Below are positions 17,102 to 27,108 of a stretch of DNA of 64,000 nt, piece by piece. The position numbers and the translations under genes were made by a program. The notes under the pieces were generated by a model. The model did not search any database. It saw only the letters and a program-made list of their open reading frames with translations, and was not told the DNA's origin. Origin of the DNA: Fictibacillus sp. BK138 (GTDB lineage Bacteria > Bacillota > Bacilli > Bacillales > Fictibacillaceae); NCBI RefSeq assembly GCF_004216955.1, contig NZ_SGXL01000001.1:909925-973924 (forward strand), given 5' to 3'. Each line of letters starts with the position of its first letter. Position 1 is the first letter of the stretch.

Positions 17102-17150
17102 GCTGCATGTATCAGGTTTAAGATAACCTGATACATGCAGTTATTTTATT
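17102..17150 (+). terminator. Strong terminator of the dehydrogenase/SDR operon
   Basis: CTGCATGTATCAGGTT pairs perfectly with AACCTGATACATGCAG (16 bp), followed by TTATTTTATT. Confidence 0.92.
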
Positions 17151-17245
17151 GTCGGAAGTTTAGCTGGCGTGTCTCACCTATCCAGTTTTCTTAATTGGGG
17201 CAGCAACAAGAGTGTACTGTCGAAAAATCTACATTTTCCGTAAAA

Positions 17246-17350
17246 GTGAAATTATTGGAGATAGAGGTGGAATTATTGAAGATAAAGGTGAAATTATTAA
17301 GGCTTTAGGTGAAATTATCATTGATTACGGTGAAATTATTAGGATTTTCT
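17246..17350 (+). repeat. 21-bp-period array A (5 units)
   Basis: Five units start at 17246, 17267, 17288, 17309 and 17330, exactly 21 bp apart. Each begins GTGAAATTATT (one base changed in unit 2, one in unit 4), and the remaining 10 bp vary. It is not coding: an in-frame stop falls in unit 3. It lies between the SDR terminator and a second terminator at 17367-17402 with no gene between. Confidence 0.9.
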
Positions 17351-17366
17351 ATCAATGAAAGGTTTG

Positions 17367-17402
17367 GAAGCAGTTTTACCTAACAAACTGCTTCTTTTTT
17401 TG
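17367..17402 (+). terminator. Second terminator downstream of array A
   Basis: GAAGCAGTTT (17367-17376) pairs with AAACTGCTTC (17385-17394), followed by seven T residues. There is no open gene between this and the SDR terminator, so an RNA carrying array A may end here. Confidence 0.85.
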
Positions 17403-17512
17403 ATGAAAAGGATATATCCATCCCTATAAAAGCCAAAAGGTACGAAATTACCCTGTTTTTATAGAAATAAAAAAGTAAATTTTAGAATAAATTAAAAATT
17501 AATAAATATACC

Positions 17513-17542
17513 CTTGAATTAATTTTTATACAGTCCTATAAT
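17513..17542 (+). promoter_or_regulatory. argC promoter overlapping an ARG (AhrC/ArgR) box
   Basis: TTGAAT (17514-17519), a 17-bp spacer and a perfect TATAAT (17537-17542) form a sigma-A promoter. CTTGAATTAATTTTTATA (17513-17530) resembles the Bacillus ARG box CTTGAATTTTTATTCATG. Arginine-loaded repressor would block the -35 region and repress the whole operon. Confidence 0.75.
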
Positions 17543-17573
17543 GAACCTTAACTTATTAAAGGAGTGATGTGGT

Positions 17574-18608
17574 TTGAGAGCTGGAATTATTGGAGTAACC
17601 GGATATGGTGGATTAGAATTGTTCCGGCTGTTAACCGCACATCCAGAAATCAAGGAAATATTCATATATTCATCCTCAAAACAAGGTCAATTACTTTCGG
17701 ATGAAGCACCTCACCTGATTGAGATTAACCAGGATAAACTTCGCTCATTTGAGCAGGTAGAATCAGACGAACTCGATGTTCTTTTTTCCTCAGCTCCAAG
17801 CGGAGTATCAACAGAACTTCTCCCTTCCCATCTTGATGGAAAGATGAAAGTAATCGATTTAGCAGGAGATTTTCGTTTGAAAGAGGCAGATACATATCGA
17901 AAATGGTATGGGAAGGAGCCTCCGAACACTTCTTTTGTAAATAAAGCGGTATACGGTTTATCGGAATGGAACGACAAAGAAATAAAAGAAGCCGCTTTGA
18001 TCGCTAACCCTGGGTGCTATCCTACAGCAACGCTGCTCGGAATATTGCCATTAGTGAAAACAAAAGTGATAAACCCGAAAACACTGATCGTTGATGCAAA
18101 AAGCGGTCTATCAGGTGCCGGGGCAACACCTCAAAAAGCATCTCATTTTACAAAAGCAAATGATAGTCTGAGTGTTTATAAGATGAACAAACATCAGCAT
18201 ATACCAGAGATTGAACAAACGTTAAAAACTCTTACTGATACTGAAGTTAACATTACCTTTACGACTCACCTTGTACCGATGACCAGAGGGATCATGGCAA
18301 CTATGTATGCAGAGTTAGCGGACGACATCCAATCGCATTCTGTTAGTGAGATTCTCAATGAATCCTATCATTCAAAACCGTTCGTTCGTGTTTTTAAGGA
18401 AAATACAGATCTCTTTACAAAGCAGGTGTACGGTTCAAACTATTGTGATGTAACATTTGGAATCGATGAACGGACAAATCGAATCACTGTTGTATCTGTA
18501 ATAGACAATCTAATCAAAGGTGCTGCAGGGCAAGCCGTGCAAAATATGAATATCATGTTCGGGTTGAATGAATCAGAGGGACTTCAACAATCACCATTGT
18601 TCCCTTAA
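17574..18608 (+). CDS. argC: N-acetyl-gamma-glutamyl-phosphate reductase
   Basis: Third step of arginine synthesis: NADPH reduction of N-acetylglutamyl phosphate to the semialdehyde. It has 344 residues. The N-terminal cofactor motif is IIGVTGYGGLELFRLL, the catalytic Cys is in ANPGCYPTATLLG, and His in HQHIPEIEQ completes the site. TTG at 17574 lies 9 nt after aaggagtgatg. It is the first gene of the arginine operon, 18 nt before argJ. Confidence 0.96.
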   Translation: MRAGIIGVTGYGGLELFRLLTAHPEIKEIFIYSSSKQGQLLSDEAPHLIEINQDKLRSFEQVESDELDVLFSSAPSGVSTELLPSHLDGKMKVIDLAGDFRLKEADTYRKWYGKEPPNTSFVNKAVYGLSEWNDKEIKEAALIANPGCYPTATLLGILPLVKTKVINPKTLIVDAKSGLSGAGATPQKASHFTKANDSLSVYKMNKHQHIPEIEQTLKTLTDTEVNITFTTHLVPMTRGIMATMYAELADDIQSHSVSEILNESYHSKPFVRVFKENTDLFTKQVYGSNYCDVTFGIDERTNRITVVSVIDNLIKGAAGQAVQNMNIMFGLNESEGLQQSPLFP

Positions 18609-18626
18609 ATAGAGGAGGCAGGATAG

Positions 18627-19853
18627 ATGCAGGCAACAAAACCATCCATACACAAGGTTACAGGAATAAACATTGCAACACCAAAAGGCTTTTACGCAAG
18701 CGGACTGCACTGTGGAGTAAAACATAAGAAGCTTGATCTAGGGCTGATTTACAGCATAAAACCTGCCAACGCAGCGGGTGTTTACACGACTAACCAAGTT
18801 CAAGCGGCTCCTCTAAAAGTGACACAGGAGAGCATTAAAAAAGAAGGAAAACTTCAAGCGATTATCGTCAATTCCGGAAACGCCAATGCATGTACAGGTA
18901 AAAAGGGACAGGAAGATGCAAAACAAATGCAGATCCAAACGGCGAATAAACTCGGCATTCCTCCACACCTTGTTGGAGTAGCATCTACCGGCGTAATTGG
19001 GGAACATCTGCCGATGGATAAAATTACAGCGGGCATTCAAAATCTTGAACTGGATGCCGAACTGAAAGGATCTATTGATTTTTCTCAAGCCATCTTAACA
19101 ACAGATACTGTATCCAAAAATACAGCATACTCTCTCAAAATCAATGATAAAACGATTACGATCGCAGGAACTGCAAAAGGGTCCGGAATGATTCATCCGA
19201 ACATGGCGACGATGCTTGGATTTGTTACAACAGACGCAAACATTCATCAGGATGATCTTCACGAAGCACTGTCTTACGCTGTAGAGCGGACATTTAACTG
19301 CATTACAGTAGATGGTGATACCTCAACAAATGATATGGTCCTTATGCTTGCGAACGGTATGGCTGAGAATGAGGAACTGAACAAAAATCACCCTGAATGG
19401 GATTTGTTCCTGGATGCACTTGTCCTTGTTTGTGAAGATTTAGGCAAACTTATCGCTAAAGATGGTGAGGGTGCAAGCAAACTTATTGAAGTAAACGTAA
19501 GAGGGGCTAAGACAGAAAAGGATGCTAGAATCATAGCCAAAACTGTGGTAGGTTCACCTCTTGTAAAAACGGCTGTCTTTGGATGTGACGCGAACTGGGG
19601 AAGAATCCTTGCTGCTGCAGGATATAGCGGCGTGGCTTTTAACCCGGACCAAATGAAAATACTGATCGGCGATCATGAAGTAGTGGCAGATGGAGAGCCT
19701 GTTGTTTTCTCAGAAGAAGAGATTCGTAACTATTTAAAAGGCCAGGAGATTCATATCACAGTCATCTTATCAGAAGGCTACGGGAACGGAAGAGCCTGGG
19801 GATGCGACCTAACCTATGATTATGTGCAAATTAATGCCAGCTATCGAACGTAA
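18627..19853 (+). CDS. argJ: Bifunctional ornithine acetyltransferase/N-acetylglutamate synthase
   Basis: Transfers the acetyl group from N-acetylornithine to glutamate, recycling it. In bifunctional forms it also makes N-acetylglutamate from acetyl-CoA. It has 408 residues. The self-cleavage site that yields alpha and beta subunits is the Thr in GMIHPNMATMLGFVTTDA (K-G-S-G-M-I-x-P-N-M-A-T-M-L), near residue 194. The ATG has aggaggcagg upstream. Because argA is absent here, bifunctionality is likely but not proved by sequence. Confidence 0.95.
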   Translation: MQATKPSIHKVTGINIATPKGFYASGLHCGVKHKKLDLGLIYSIKPANAAGVYTTNQVQAAPLKVTQESIKKEGKLQAIIVNSGNANACTGKKGQEDAKQMQIQTANKLGIPPHLVGVASTGVIGEHLPMDKITAGIQNLELDAELKGSIDFSQAILTTDTVSKNTAYSLKINDKTITIAGTAKGSGMIHPNMATMLGFVTTDANIHQDDLHEALSYAVERTFNCITVDGDTSTNDMVLMLANGMAENEELNKNHPEWDLFLDALVLVCEDLGKLIAKDGEGASKLIEVNVRGAKTEKDARIIAKTVVGSPLVKTAVFGCDANWGRILAAAGYSGVAFNPDQMKILIGDHEVVADGEPVVFSEEEIRNYLKGQEIHITVILSEGYGNGRAWGCDLTYDYVQINASYRT

Positions 19854-19868
19854 AAGGATGTGAGAAAT

Positions 19869-20612
19869 TTGTTGTCTGTATTAAAAATCGGCGGAAGCAC
19901 GTTAGAAAACTTACAGCCTGCCTTTTTTAAAAGTCTGCGCAGCAAGATTCAGAATGGTGAAAAAGTGGTCATTGTTCATGGCGGGGGACCTGAAATAAAT
20001 AAAAAGCTGCAAGAAAAAGGGTTGCCTATTCAAATGAAAGACGGAATAAGAATTACATCACATGAAGCTCTTTCTTGCGTAAAAACAGCATTAATGGATA
20101 CAGCAAATAAAAGACTAGTTGAGAGATTACATCAAGAAGGAATTCAAGCTGGCGGTTTATGCGGTTCAGAGAACACACTCATTCGATGTGAGTTTTTAAA
20201 TCAAGAAAAATATGGCCGTGTGGGCAAAGTTAAAAAAGTGAACATCGACCTTTTAGAAAAGTTGCTGGAGTCAGGGAAGGTACCTGTCATTGCTTCTCTA
20301 GGTGTCACCGAAAACGGGGAAGAAGTGAACATCAATGCAGACACCGCAGCTGGTGAAACAGCAGCAGCACTATCAGCCGTATCCGTCTGTTTTGTTACCG
20401 ATATTTCAGGGATTCAAATAAAAGGGCAGAAGGTGGATCAGTTAACTATTACTCAATTAAAGCAAGGAATAGATGAGGGTCACATTTACGGCGGAATGAT
20501 ACCGAAAGTAGAAGCAGCTATGAATTGCCTCAACCTGAACATCGATGAAGTGTTAATAGCGGACCAAACTTTGTCAGGTACACGCTGCTATAAGGAGGTA
20601 CTGGCAATATGA
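19869..20612 (+). CDS. argB: Acetylglutamate kinase
   Basis: Phosphorylates N-acetylglutamate with ATP. It has 247 residues from the TTG at 19869. LKIGGSTLENL is the N-terminal Lys/Gly motif, VIVHGGGPEINK the substrate/phosphate loop, and VNINADTAAGETAAAL the ATP-site region. GTG at 19860 opens the frame earlier but touches the aaaagg ribosome site; TTG at 19869 is 5-6 nt after the extended aaggatgtga and matches the N-terminus of homologues. Its stop overlaps the argD ATG. Confidence 0.94.
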   Translation: MLSVLKIGGSTLENLQPAFFKSLRSKIQNGEKVVIVHGGGPEINKKLQEKGLPIQMKDGIRITSHEALSCVKTALMDTANKRLVERLHQEGIQAGGLCGSENTLIRCEFLNQEKYGRVGKVKKVNIDLLEKLLESGKVPVIASLGVTENGEEVNINADTAAGETAAALSAVSVCFVTDISGIQIKGQKVDQLTITQLKQGIDEGHIYGGMIPKVEAAMNCLNLNIDEVLIADQTLSGTRCYKEVLAI

Positions 20613-21778
20613 GTTCATTATTCCCAACATATAAAAGAAAAGAGTTTCAGCTGCAAAAGGGAAGCGGGACATATGTATACGATGAAACCAACAAGCGCTA
20701 TCTGGATTTCACGAGCGGAATTGCTGTAACGAGCCTTGGTCATTGTCACCCGGTAGTCGTCACAGCTATTCAGGATCAAAGTGAGAAAATATGGCATACA
20801 TCAAATCTATTTAAAATCGAACAGCAGGAAGTTCTTGCTGAAACACTTGTAAAAAACACCCCATTAGATTTAGCCTTTTTTTGCAACAGCGGTGCTGAAG
20901 CCAATGAGGCTGCAATTAAACTCGCAAAAAAGTATACAGGAAAAAATAAAATCATAACGTTTAAGGATTCTTTTCATGGGCGTACATTCGGTGCTATGTC
21001 TGCTACAGGGCAGCAAAAGATCAAAGACGGATACGGTCCGCTCATTTCAGAGTTTATCCATCTGCCATGGAACGAAACCGAGGAACTGAAAAAAATCATA
21101 GATGAAGATACTGCCGCGATCATGATGGAAGTTTTTCAAGGTGAAGGCGGAGTACGCACGGCTGATCTGTCATTTTATAATGAAATTCAGAAGATATGCG
21201 ATGAACATCATATACTGCTGATTATTGATGAAGTGCAGACGGGGATCGGAAGAACAGGGAAAAGATATGCATTCGAACATTTTGGTTTAAATCCAGATAT
21301 CGTTACACTTGCCAAAGGATTGGGAAATGGATTCCCGATTGGAGCAATGCTTGGAAAAGAGAAATTGAAAACTGCTTTTGGACCAGGAAGCCACGGAACA
21401 ACATTTGGCGGCAACCCCTTAGCTTGTGCAGTGAGCCAATCGGTTCTAACTATCATTTTCCAAGATGACTTTTTACAAGAAGTTGAACGTAAAGGAAATC
21501 AATTTAAGGAAACGCTAAAAGACTCTCTGCAATCACACCCACTCGTGAAAGAAATCAGAGGCAAAGGTTTATTAATAGGGATAGAATGTGAGAGACCTGT
21601 GGGCAGTTTGATAGAGTGGCTTGAAGAGCATGGGTTACTGACTGTTCCTGCAGGAGAGAACGTGATTCGCTTGCTCCCTCCATTAACCGTTTCAGATGAA
21701 GAATTAGAATCAGCTGCAGCAATTATTGATCAATTATTTAAACAGTTTCATACTGTATCAAACGTAAAGGACGCATAA
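20609..21778 (+). CDS. argD: Acetylornithine aminotransferase
   Basis: A PLP-dependent class III aminotransferase that converts N-acetylglutamate semialdehyde to N-acetylornithine. It has 389 residues. FCNSGAEANEAAIKLAKKY is the phosphate-binding region, IIDEVQTGIGRTG contains the PLP Asp, and TLAKGLGNGFPIGAML contains the Schiff-base Lys near residue 238. Its ATG overlaps the argB stop (ATGAG), giving translational coupling. Confidence 0.96.
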   Translation: MSSLFPTYKRKEFQLQKGSGTYVYDETNKRYLDFTSGIAVTSLGHCHPVVVTAIQDQSEKIWHTSNLFKIEQQEVLAETLVKNTPLDLAFFCNSGAEANEAAIKLAKKYTGKNKIITFKDSFHGRTFGAMSATGQQKIKDGYGPLISEFIHLPWNETEELKKIIDEDTAAIMMEVFQGEGGVRTADLSFYNEIQKICDEHHILLIIDEVQTGIGRTGKRYAFEHFGLNPDIVTLAKGLGNGFPIGAMLGKEKLKTAFGPGSHGTTFGGNPLACAVSQSVLTIIFQDDFLQEVERKGNQFKETLKDSLQSHPLVKEIRGKGLLIGIECERPVGSLIEWLEEHGLLTVPAGENVIRLLPPLTVSDEELESAAAIIDQLFKQFHTVSNVKDA

Positions 21779-21799
21779 TCCTTATTTTTTATACGAATA

Positions 21800-21818
21800 A
21801 ATGAATAAAAATACGAAT
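21800..21818 (+). promoter_or_regulatory. Second ARG-box-like site between argD and carA
   Basis: ATGAATAAAAATACGAAT closely follows the ARG box CATGAATAAAAATTCAAG, and a partial second copy (ATACGAATAAATGAAT) sits just upstream. The 74-nt argD-carA gap is the only sizeable gap in the operon, so a second repressor contact or an internal promoter may be here. Confidence 0.6.
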
Positions 21819-21852
21819 AGATATAGGTTTTATACAAGGAGAGGAATTTACT

Positions 21853-22905
21853 ATGAAAGGCTCTATTACATTAGCAAATGGGACTTCATTTGCAGGAGAC
21901 TGGCTCGGCGATCATCAATATTGTTCAGGTGAAGTTGTATTTTATACAGGGATGACTGGATATGAACAAGTGCTGACAGATCCATCTTACCAGGGACAAA
22001 TCGTTGTATTTTCGTACCCTTTTATCGGTAACTATGGTTTCATGCCGGAAAGTATGGAATCTGCTCAAATTCAAGTTTCGGGTGTCATTATGGCAGACTG
22101 CTATCCGTTTCAGCTCGAAGGCGAACAACACTCATTGACAGCGTATCTTAATCATCATCAAATTCCTGCTTTAACAAATGTCGATACAAGAGCTCTTATT
22201 CAACAGATTCGTAAAAAGGGTTCAGTCCCTGCTGTAATGCATGCAAGTACAATACCTTCCGATTCCTTTCAATTACAAGAGTGCTGGCCTAAAACGGCAC
22301 TTCAGAAATTCGGTACGGGGAAAACACACATTGTTCTTATTGATTTTGGCTATAAAAAATCGATCGCTGATTCACTTATAGATCAAGGCTGTACCGTCAC
22401 AGTGGTTCCATTCGATTATGAAACTGCTGAAATAGAAAAATTGAATCCAGACGGTTTCGTGTTCTCAAATGGTGCAGGAGACCCTATGAGATTTTCAAAG
22501 TATTTTTCTCGTTATAAAAATATTGCGGTTCGCTATCCCGTATTGGGAATTTGCCTTGGTCATCAAATACTTGCACTCGCATTTGGCGGGGAAACAATGA
22601 AACTGAAATTTGGTCATCGAGGAGCGAATCATCCTGTTATGAACGTGAAAACAGGAAAAGTATCGATGAGTTCACAAAATCATAGTTATGTTGTGAAAAA
22701 AGAGAGTTTACATTCGACGGGTTTTAACATTTGGTTTGAGAACGTGAACGATAAAAGTGTAGAAGGGCTGTGGCACAGCCAATACGATATTTCAAGTGTT
22801 CAATTCCATCCAGAAGCAGCACCTGGTCCTCAAGAACACGCACAAATTTTTCAAGATTTCATCCAGACTGTAAAGCATAAAGAGAAGGTGAGAAGCTATG
22901 CCTAA
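21853..22905 (+). CDS. carA: Carbamoyl-phosphate synthase small subunit (arginine-specific)
   Basis: The glutaminase subunit that supplies ammonia to CarB. It has 350 residues. The N-terminal domain (SITLANGTSFAGDWLG, TGMTGYEQVLTDPSYQGQI) is typical, and the triad-type GATase is at the C-terminus, with the nucleophile in LGICLGHQILALAFGG and the His/Glu in VQFHPEA. The ATG has aaggagagg upstream. Its location between argD and carB, with ARG-box control, marks it as the arginine-regulated isozyme rather than the pyrimidine one. Confidence 0.96.
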   Translation: MKGSITLANGTSFAGDWLGDHQYCSGEVVFYTGMTGYEQVLTDPSYQGQIVVFSYPFIGNYGFMPESMESAQIQVSGVIMADCYPFQLEGEQHSLTAYLNHHQIPALTNVDTRALIQQIRKKGSVPAVMHASTIPSDSFQLQECWPKTALQKFGTGKTHIVLIDFGYKKSIADSLIDQGCTVTVVPFDYETAEIEKLNPDGFVFSNGAGDPMRFSKYFSRYKNIAVRYPVLGICLGHQILALAFGGETMKLKFGHRGANHPVMNVKTGKVSMSSQNHSYVVKKESLHSTGFNIWFENVNDKSVEGLWHSQYDISSVQFHPEAAPGPQEHAQIFQDFIQTVKHKEKVRSYA

Positions 22906-25900
22906 AGTATCCGGCATCAAGAAAGTTTTAGTAATTGGTTCAGGTCCCATCGTCATCGGGCAGGCAGCTGAATTTGATTATTCAGGAACTCAAGCATGCA
23001 AGGCATTAAAAGAAGAAGGAATTCAAGTTGTGTTAATTAACAACAATCCTGCAACAATCATGACGGATAAGACTTTTGCAGACGAGATTTACTTTGAACC
23101 ATTAACAATCGAATACGCGGAACAGATTATTCAAAAAGAAAAGCCTGATGGCCTGCTTGCGACAGTAGGAGGTCAAACAGGCTTAAACCTTGCGATGGAC
23201 CTCTTTGAAAATGGCATTCTACAAAAATACGGAGTTAAGCTTTTAGGTACAGATATCCAATCTATAAAAAAAGCAGAGGATCGAGAAGCGTTTCGTGCCC
23301 TTATGCACAAGCTTGGAGAACCTGTACCTGAAAGTGAGATCGTATTTTCCATTGAAGAAGCAATTGGATTTGCAGATGCAACAGGCTATCCCGTTATTGT
23401 ACGTCCAGCTTACACACTTGGGGGATTTGGAGGCGGGATTGCAAGTTCCAAACAAGAGCTCACAAACCTTGTCAAACAGGGTCTGTCTGCAAGTCCTATC
23501 AAACAGTGTTTGATTGAAAAAAGCATTGCTGGATACAAAGAGATCGAGTATGAAGTCATGCGTGATGAGAATGGCACATGCATCACGGTGTGTAATATGG
23601 AAAACGTGGATCCTGTTGGAGTCCATACTGGTGATTCTGTAGTTGTTGCACCAAGTCAGACACTGACAGATGACGAGTATCAGTCACTAAGAAAAGCTTC
23701 TCTAACGATTATTAATGCACTTGAAATCGTAGGAGGCTGCAATATCCAGTTTGCTCTTCATCCGCATACTTCTGAATACTATTTAATCGAAGTTAATCCG
23801 CGTGTGAGCCGTTCATCTGCACTTGCTTCAAAAGCTACTGGTTATCCTATAGCAAAAATCGCAGCAAAGCTTGCACTGGGCTACAACCTTCACGAACTGA
23901 AGAATCCGGTTACAGGTACGACATTTGCAAGTTTCGAGCCAGCTTTGGATTATGTAGCCGTGAAAATGCCCCGCTGGCCATTTGATAAATTTACTGAAGC
24001 CGACCGAAAGCTTGGCACACAGATGAAAGCAACAGGAGAAATAATGGCTTTGGAACGAAATATGGCTTCAGCTTTCCAAAAGGCGATTCGTTCACTCGAG
24101 CTTAAAACAGAAGGCATGTTTTTAAAAGAACTTGACGTTTTAAATGAAGAATCATTATTTAAACTAGTGGCTGATGCAGACGACCGACGTTTCTTTGTCG
24201 TTCTTGAACTGCTGAAGAGAGGCATTTCTGCTGAAAAAATTCATGAGGTGACCAAGATTACGCCTTATTTCTTATCCATATTCAGCCAGATGGTTCAGAT
24301 GAATGGGACGCTGCAAAAATTAGACCTACAAATGATAGATGAATCTCAGCTTAAGATGGCTAAAAAGTTTGGTTTTTCAGATCATGCTCTTTCTAAAATG
24401 TGGTCTGTCTCCGAAAAAGAGGTGAGAACCAAACGGGAAGAATGGCAGATCACGCCTTCATACAAAATGGTTGATACGTGCGCTGCTGAATTTGAAGCGA
24501 AGACAACTTACTTTTATTCCAGCTGGAGCGGAGTAAGTGATAAGAAACCTGAACAAAAGAAAAAAGTCGCTGTTATTGGTTCAGGTCCTATACGAATAGG
24601 GCAAGGTGTGGAATTTGATTATTGCTGTGTGCACAGTGCGTTAGCTCTAAACAGATTAGGTTATGAAGCGATATTAATCAACAACAATCCAGAAACGGTA
24701 AGTACGGATTATGAGGTATCCGATTCACTATACTTTGAACCGTTAACGTTTGAGGATATTTATAATGTTTTACAGTTTGAAAGTATTACAGATGTAATTC
24801 TGCAGTTTGGCGGACAGACTTCAATCAACTTAGCTGAAGAATTAGAGAGTGCGGGCGTCCATGTTCTAGGAACTCCAGCGGATACGGTCGATCAGATGGA
24901 AGACCGAGATCGTTTTTATCAATTTTTAGATAAAATCGGTATTCCGAAATTAGATGGATTCACGGCTCATGATAAAGAAGAAACGAAAACCTTTGCGAAA
25001 AAGTTAGGATTTCCCTTACTTGTCCGGCCCTCATATGTAATAGGAGGAAGAGGGATGAAAGTGTTTTACTCTGAAAAAGAGCTTAATGGTTTTTTGCTGA
25101 AGGAGGATGTAGTCTATCCTATCTTGATCGATACGTTCCTAGAAGGAAAAGAAGCAGAAGTAGATGTGCTTACAGATGGAACAGACATTTTTATACCGGG
25201 AATTTTTGAACATATTGAAGGAACCGGCGTACATTCTGGCGACAGTTTAACCGTAACACCGCCGCAATTTCTTACAGATCGTGTTCAAAAAAGTATTATC
25301 AGCTATTCGGAGAAAATTGCAAAAAACATGAATTATAAAGGATTGTTCAATATACAATTTGCAGTAAATGGTGAAGAAGTCTATGTGATCGAAGTAAATC
25401 CAAGGGCTTCAAGAACAGCTCCGATCATGAGTAAGATTACCGATGTGAACTTAGTACAAAAAGCAACAGAACTTATTCTTGGAACACCATTAAACCAATT
25501 AAAGCTTGAAGCCGAACATAACGGCCAGCCGTTTATTACTGTAAAAGCACCTGTATTTTCAACGATTAAACTGCCAGGAGTTTCACCAGTGCTTTCGCCC
25601 GTCATGACCTCAACGGGTGAAGTCATCGGCACAGACGGCGATTTTAAGTCAGCACTCCTAAAAGCTTTAAAAGGATCCAGCCTCCAGTTAAGTAATATTT
25701 GGGACTTTAAAGGAAGCATTTTTATAGAAAGTGATCCTCGACAAGCTGATCTGGAAGCCTGGTCTGAACTTGGTTTTGAGATTGTTACGGAAGACGATAT
25801 GTCTTTCAATGACTGGATAAAGACGGACAACAAAACGGCATATATAAATTTTGCCGAAGAAACAAATTCTGCAAAAAGTGCAGTGTTAGAGAGACTTCAC

Positions 25901-25984
25901 GTTTTTACTAGAAAAGAGACCGCACAAGCATACCTGCAGGCAGCTGTTTTATTAAAAAACTCAAGAAAGGGAGTGCTGATCTGA
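22898..25984 (+). CDS. carB: Carbamoyl-phosphate synthase large subunit (arginine-specific)
   Basis: Makes carbamoyl phosphate from bicarbonate, ammonia and two ATP. It has 1028 residues, a duplicated ATP-grasp protein with halves at about 1-530 and 545-930. Each half starts with a matching motif ([37 protein letters not shown]). It is about 40 residues shorter than the E. coli enzyme, with a reduced C-terminal allosteric domain, as in arginine-specific Bacillus CarB. The ATG at 22898 overlaps the carA end by 8 nt. Its stop overlaps argF. Confidence 0.97.
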   Translation: MPKVSGIKKVLVIGSGPIVIGQAAEFDYSGTQACKALKEEGIQVVLINNNPATIMTDKTFADEIYFEPLTIEYAEQIIQKEKPDGLLATVGGQTGLNLAMDLFENGILQKYGVKLLGTDIQSIKKAEDREAFRALMHKLGEPVPESEIVFSIEEAIGFADATGYPVIVRPAYTLGGFGGGIASSKQELTNLVKQGLSASPIKQCLIEKSIAGYKEIEYEVMRDENGTCITVCNMENVDPVGVHTGDSVVVAPSQTLTDDEYQSLRKASLTIINALEIVGGCNIQFALHPHTSEYYLIEVNPRVSRSSALASKATGYPIAKIAAKLALGYNLHELKNPVTGTTFASFEPALDYVAVKMPRWPFDKFTEADRKLGTQMKATGEIMALERNMASAFQKAIRSLELKTEGMFLKELDVLNEESLFKLVADADDRRFFVVLELLKRGISAEKIHEVTKITPYFLSIFSQMVQMNGTLQKLDLQMIDESQLKMAKKFGFSDHALSKMWSVSEKEVRTKREEWQITPSYKMVDTCAAEFEAKTTYFYSSWSGVSDKKPEQKKKVAVIGSGPIRIGQGVEFDYCCVHSALALNRLGYEAILINNNPETVSTDYEVSDSLYFEPLTFEDIYNVLQFESITDVILQFGGQTSINLAEELESAGVHVLGTPADTVDQMEDRDRFYQFLDKIGIPKLDGFTAHDKEETKTFAKKLGFPLLVRPSYVIGGRGMKVFYSEKELNGFLLKEDVVYPILIDTFLEGKEAEVDVLTDGTDIFIPGIFEHIEGTGVHSGDSLTVTPPQFLTDRVQKSIISYSEKIAKNMNYKGLFNIQFAVNGEEVYVIEVNPRASRTAPIMSKITDVNLVQKATELILGTPLNQLKLEAEHNGQPFITVKAPVFSTIKLPGVSPVLSPVMTSTGEVIGTDGDFKSALLKALKGSSLQLSNIWDFKGSIFIESDPRQADLEAWSELGFEIVTEDDMSFNDWIKTDNKTAYINFAEETNSAKSAVLERLHVFTRKETAQAYLQAAVLLKNSRKGVLI

Positions 25985-26931
25985 TGTCACTCGTTCACCC
26001 TCTACGCACCACAAGAACTAAAAAAGATTTCCTGACTCTGCTTGATTATTCGGGTAATGAAATCATCGATTTGCTGAATCTGGCAAAAGACTTAAAAAAG
26101 CAAGGAGAATCTGCACCGCCCTTATTAAAAGGGAAAATCCTTGGTATGATATTTGAAAAATCATCTACACGCACACGAGTTTCGTTCGAAGCCGCTATGC
26201 TTAAACTTGGTGGTCATGCTATCCATTTAAGTACTCGCGATATACAAATGGGAAGAGGAGAAACCGTTTCAGATACAGCAAAAGTATTATCTGGCTATCT
26301 AGACGGAATCATGATCCGTACATTCCACCAATCGACTGTCGAAGAGCTGGCACGTAACAGTACAATTCCAGTCATCAATGGATTGACAGATGATTTCCAC
26401 CCTTGCCAAGCACTTGCTGATCTATTAACCATTTTGGAATATAAGGGATCATTTAAAGGGAAAAAAGTCACTTATATTGGTGATGGTAATAATGTTGCTC
26501 ATTCGCTTCTGATTGCTTCAGTAAAAGTCGGAATGGATTGTACGATTATTACACCAAAAAATTATGAGCCTAAAGCAGAAATCGTCTCTTATGCAAAAGA
26601 AATTGCTAAGCAAACAGGTGCTATCGTGGAAGTTACAAATGATCCGATAAGCGGTGTTAAGAACAGTGATGTTATCTATACAGATGTATGGGCGAGTATG
26701 GGGCAGGAGAGCGAAGCGGAAGAGCGAATGGCTCATTTTGAACCGTATCAAGTAAATCAGGAGCTTGTGTCACATGCAAAAAAAGATTACATTTTCATGC
26801 ACTGTCTGCCTGCTCACCGCGGAGAGGAAGTGACAGCTGAAATCATCGATGGTCATCATTCTGTTGTCTTCCCAGAAGCAGAGAACCGTCTTCACGCACA
26901 AAAAGCATTGCTTGTGCATTTGATGTCTTAA
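25984..26931 (+). CDS. argF: Ornithine carbamoyltransferase
   Basis: Joins ornithine and carbamoyl phosphate to give citrulline. It has 315 residues. The carbamoyl-phosphate loop is [13 protein letters not shown] (about 57-69), [10 protein letters not shown] follows, and the ornithine-site [12 protein letters not shown] is near the C-terminus. The ATG overlaps the carB stop (TGATG). It is the last gene of the operon; argG and argH are not in this window. A mini-repeat lies downstream and no strong plus-strand terminator is obvious before it. Confidence 0.97.
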   Translation: MSLVHPLRTTRTKKDFLTLLDYSGNEIIDLLNLAKDLKKQGESAPPLLKGKILGMIFEKSSTRTRVSFEAAMLKLGGHAIHLSTRDIQMGRGETVSDTAKVLSGYLDGIMIRTFHQSTVEELARNSTIPVINGLTDDFHPCQALADLLTILEYKGSFKGKKVTYIGDGNNVAHSLLIASVKVGMDCTIITPKNYEPKAEIVSYAKEIAKQTGAIVEVTNDPISGVKNSDVIYTDVWASMGQESEAEERMAHFEPYQVNQELVSHAKKDYIFMHCLPAHRGEEVTAEIIDGHHSVVFPEAENRLHAQKALLVHLMS

Positions 26932-26985
26932 GTGTTGTTTTAATGGGTGGTCACTGCAAAAAACCATAAACAAAATGTTTGGTGA

Positions 26986-27035
26986 GGTGATCTCCGCTTC
27001 AGGGTACATGCGAGCATCCTGAAACGGAAATCAAC
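26986..27035 (+). repeat. Miniature derivative of the foldback element, copy R6 (50 bp)
   Basis: The left end GTGATCTCCG pairs with the right end CGGAAATCAAC, and the inner arms CTTCAGG and CCTGAA pair round a TACATGCGAGCAT loop. The 3' part (GCGAGCATCCTGAAACGG, then AAATCAACTACTTT) matches the ends of R1-R5, so this is an internal-deletion derivative that still folds. It lies between convergent argF and yutI. Confidence 0.75.
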
Positions 27036-27070
27036 TACTTTTAAGGCAACATATCTTGCGTGAAAACAGC

Positions 27071-27104
27071 CAAAAAAAAAAGCCGCTCTTGAGGGAGCGG
27101 CTTC
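27071..27104 (-). terminator. Terminator of yutI
   Basis: On the minus strand AGCCGCTC and GAGCGGCT pair, followed by a run of ten T residues. Confidence 0.88.
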
Positions 27105-27108
27105 TTCA

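Noticed and set aside
17246-17350. CRISPR array
   Set aside because: The units abut with a 21-bp period and have no 30-40 bp unique spacers. The conserved part is only 11 bp, and no cas genes are in the window.
17309-17392. Heptad-repeat coding sequence in array A, because 21 bp equals seven codons
   Set aside because: The frame through units 1-3 meets a TAG, no ribosome site precedes it, and arrays C and D use 20-bp steps that break any frame.
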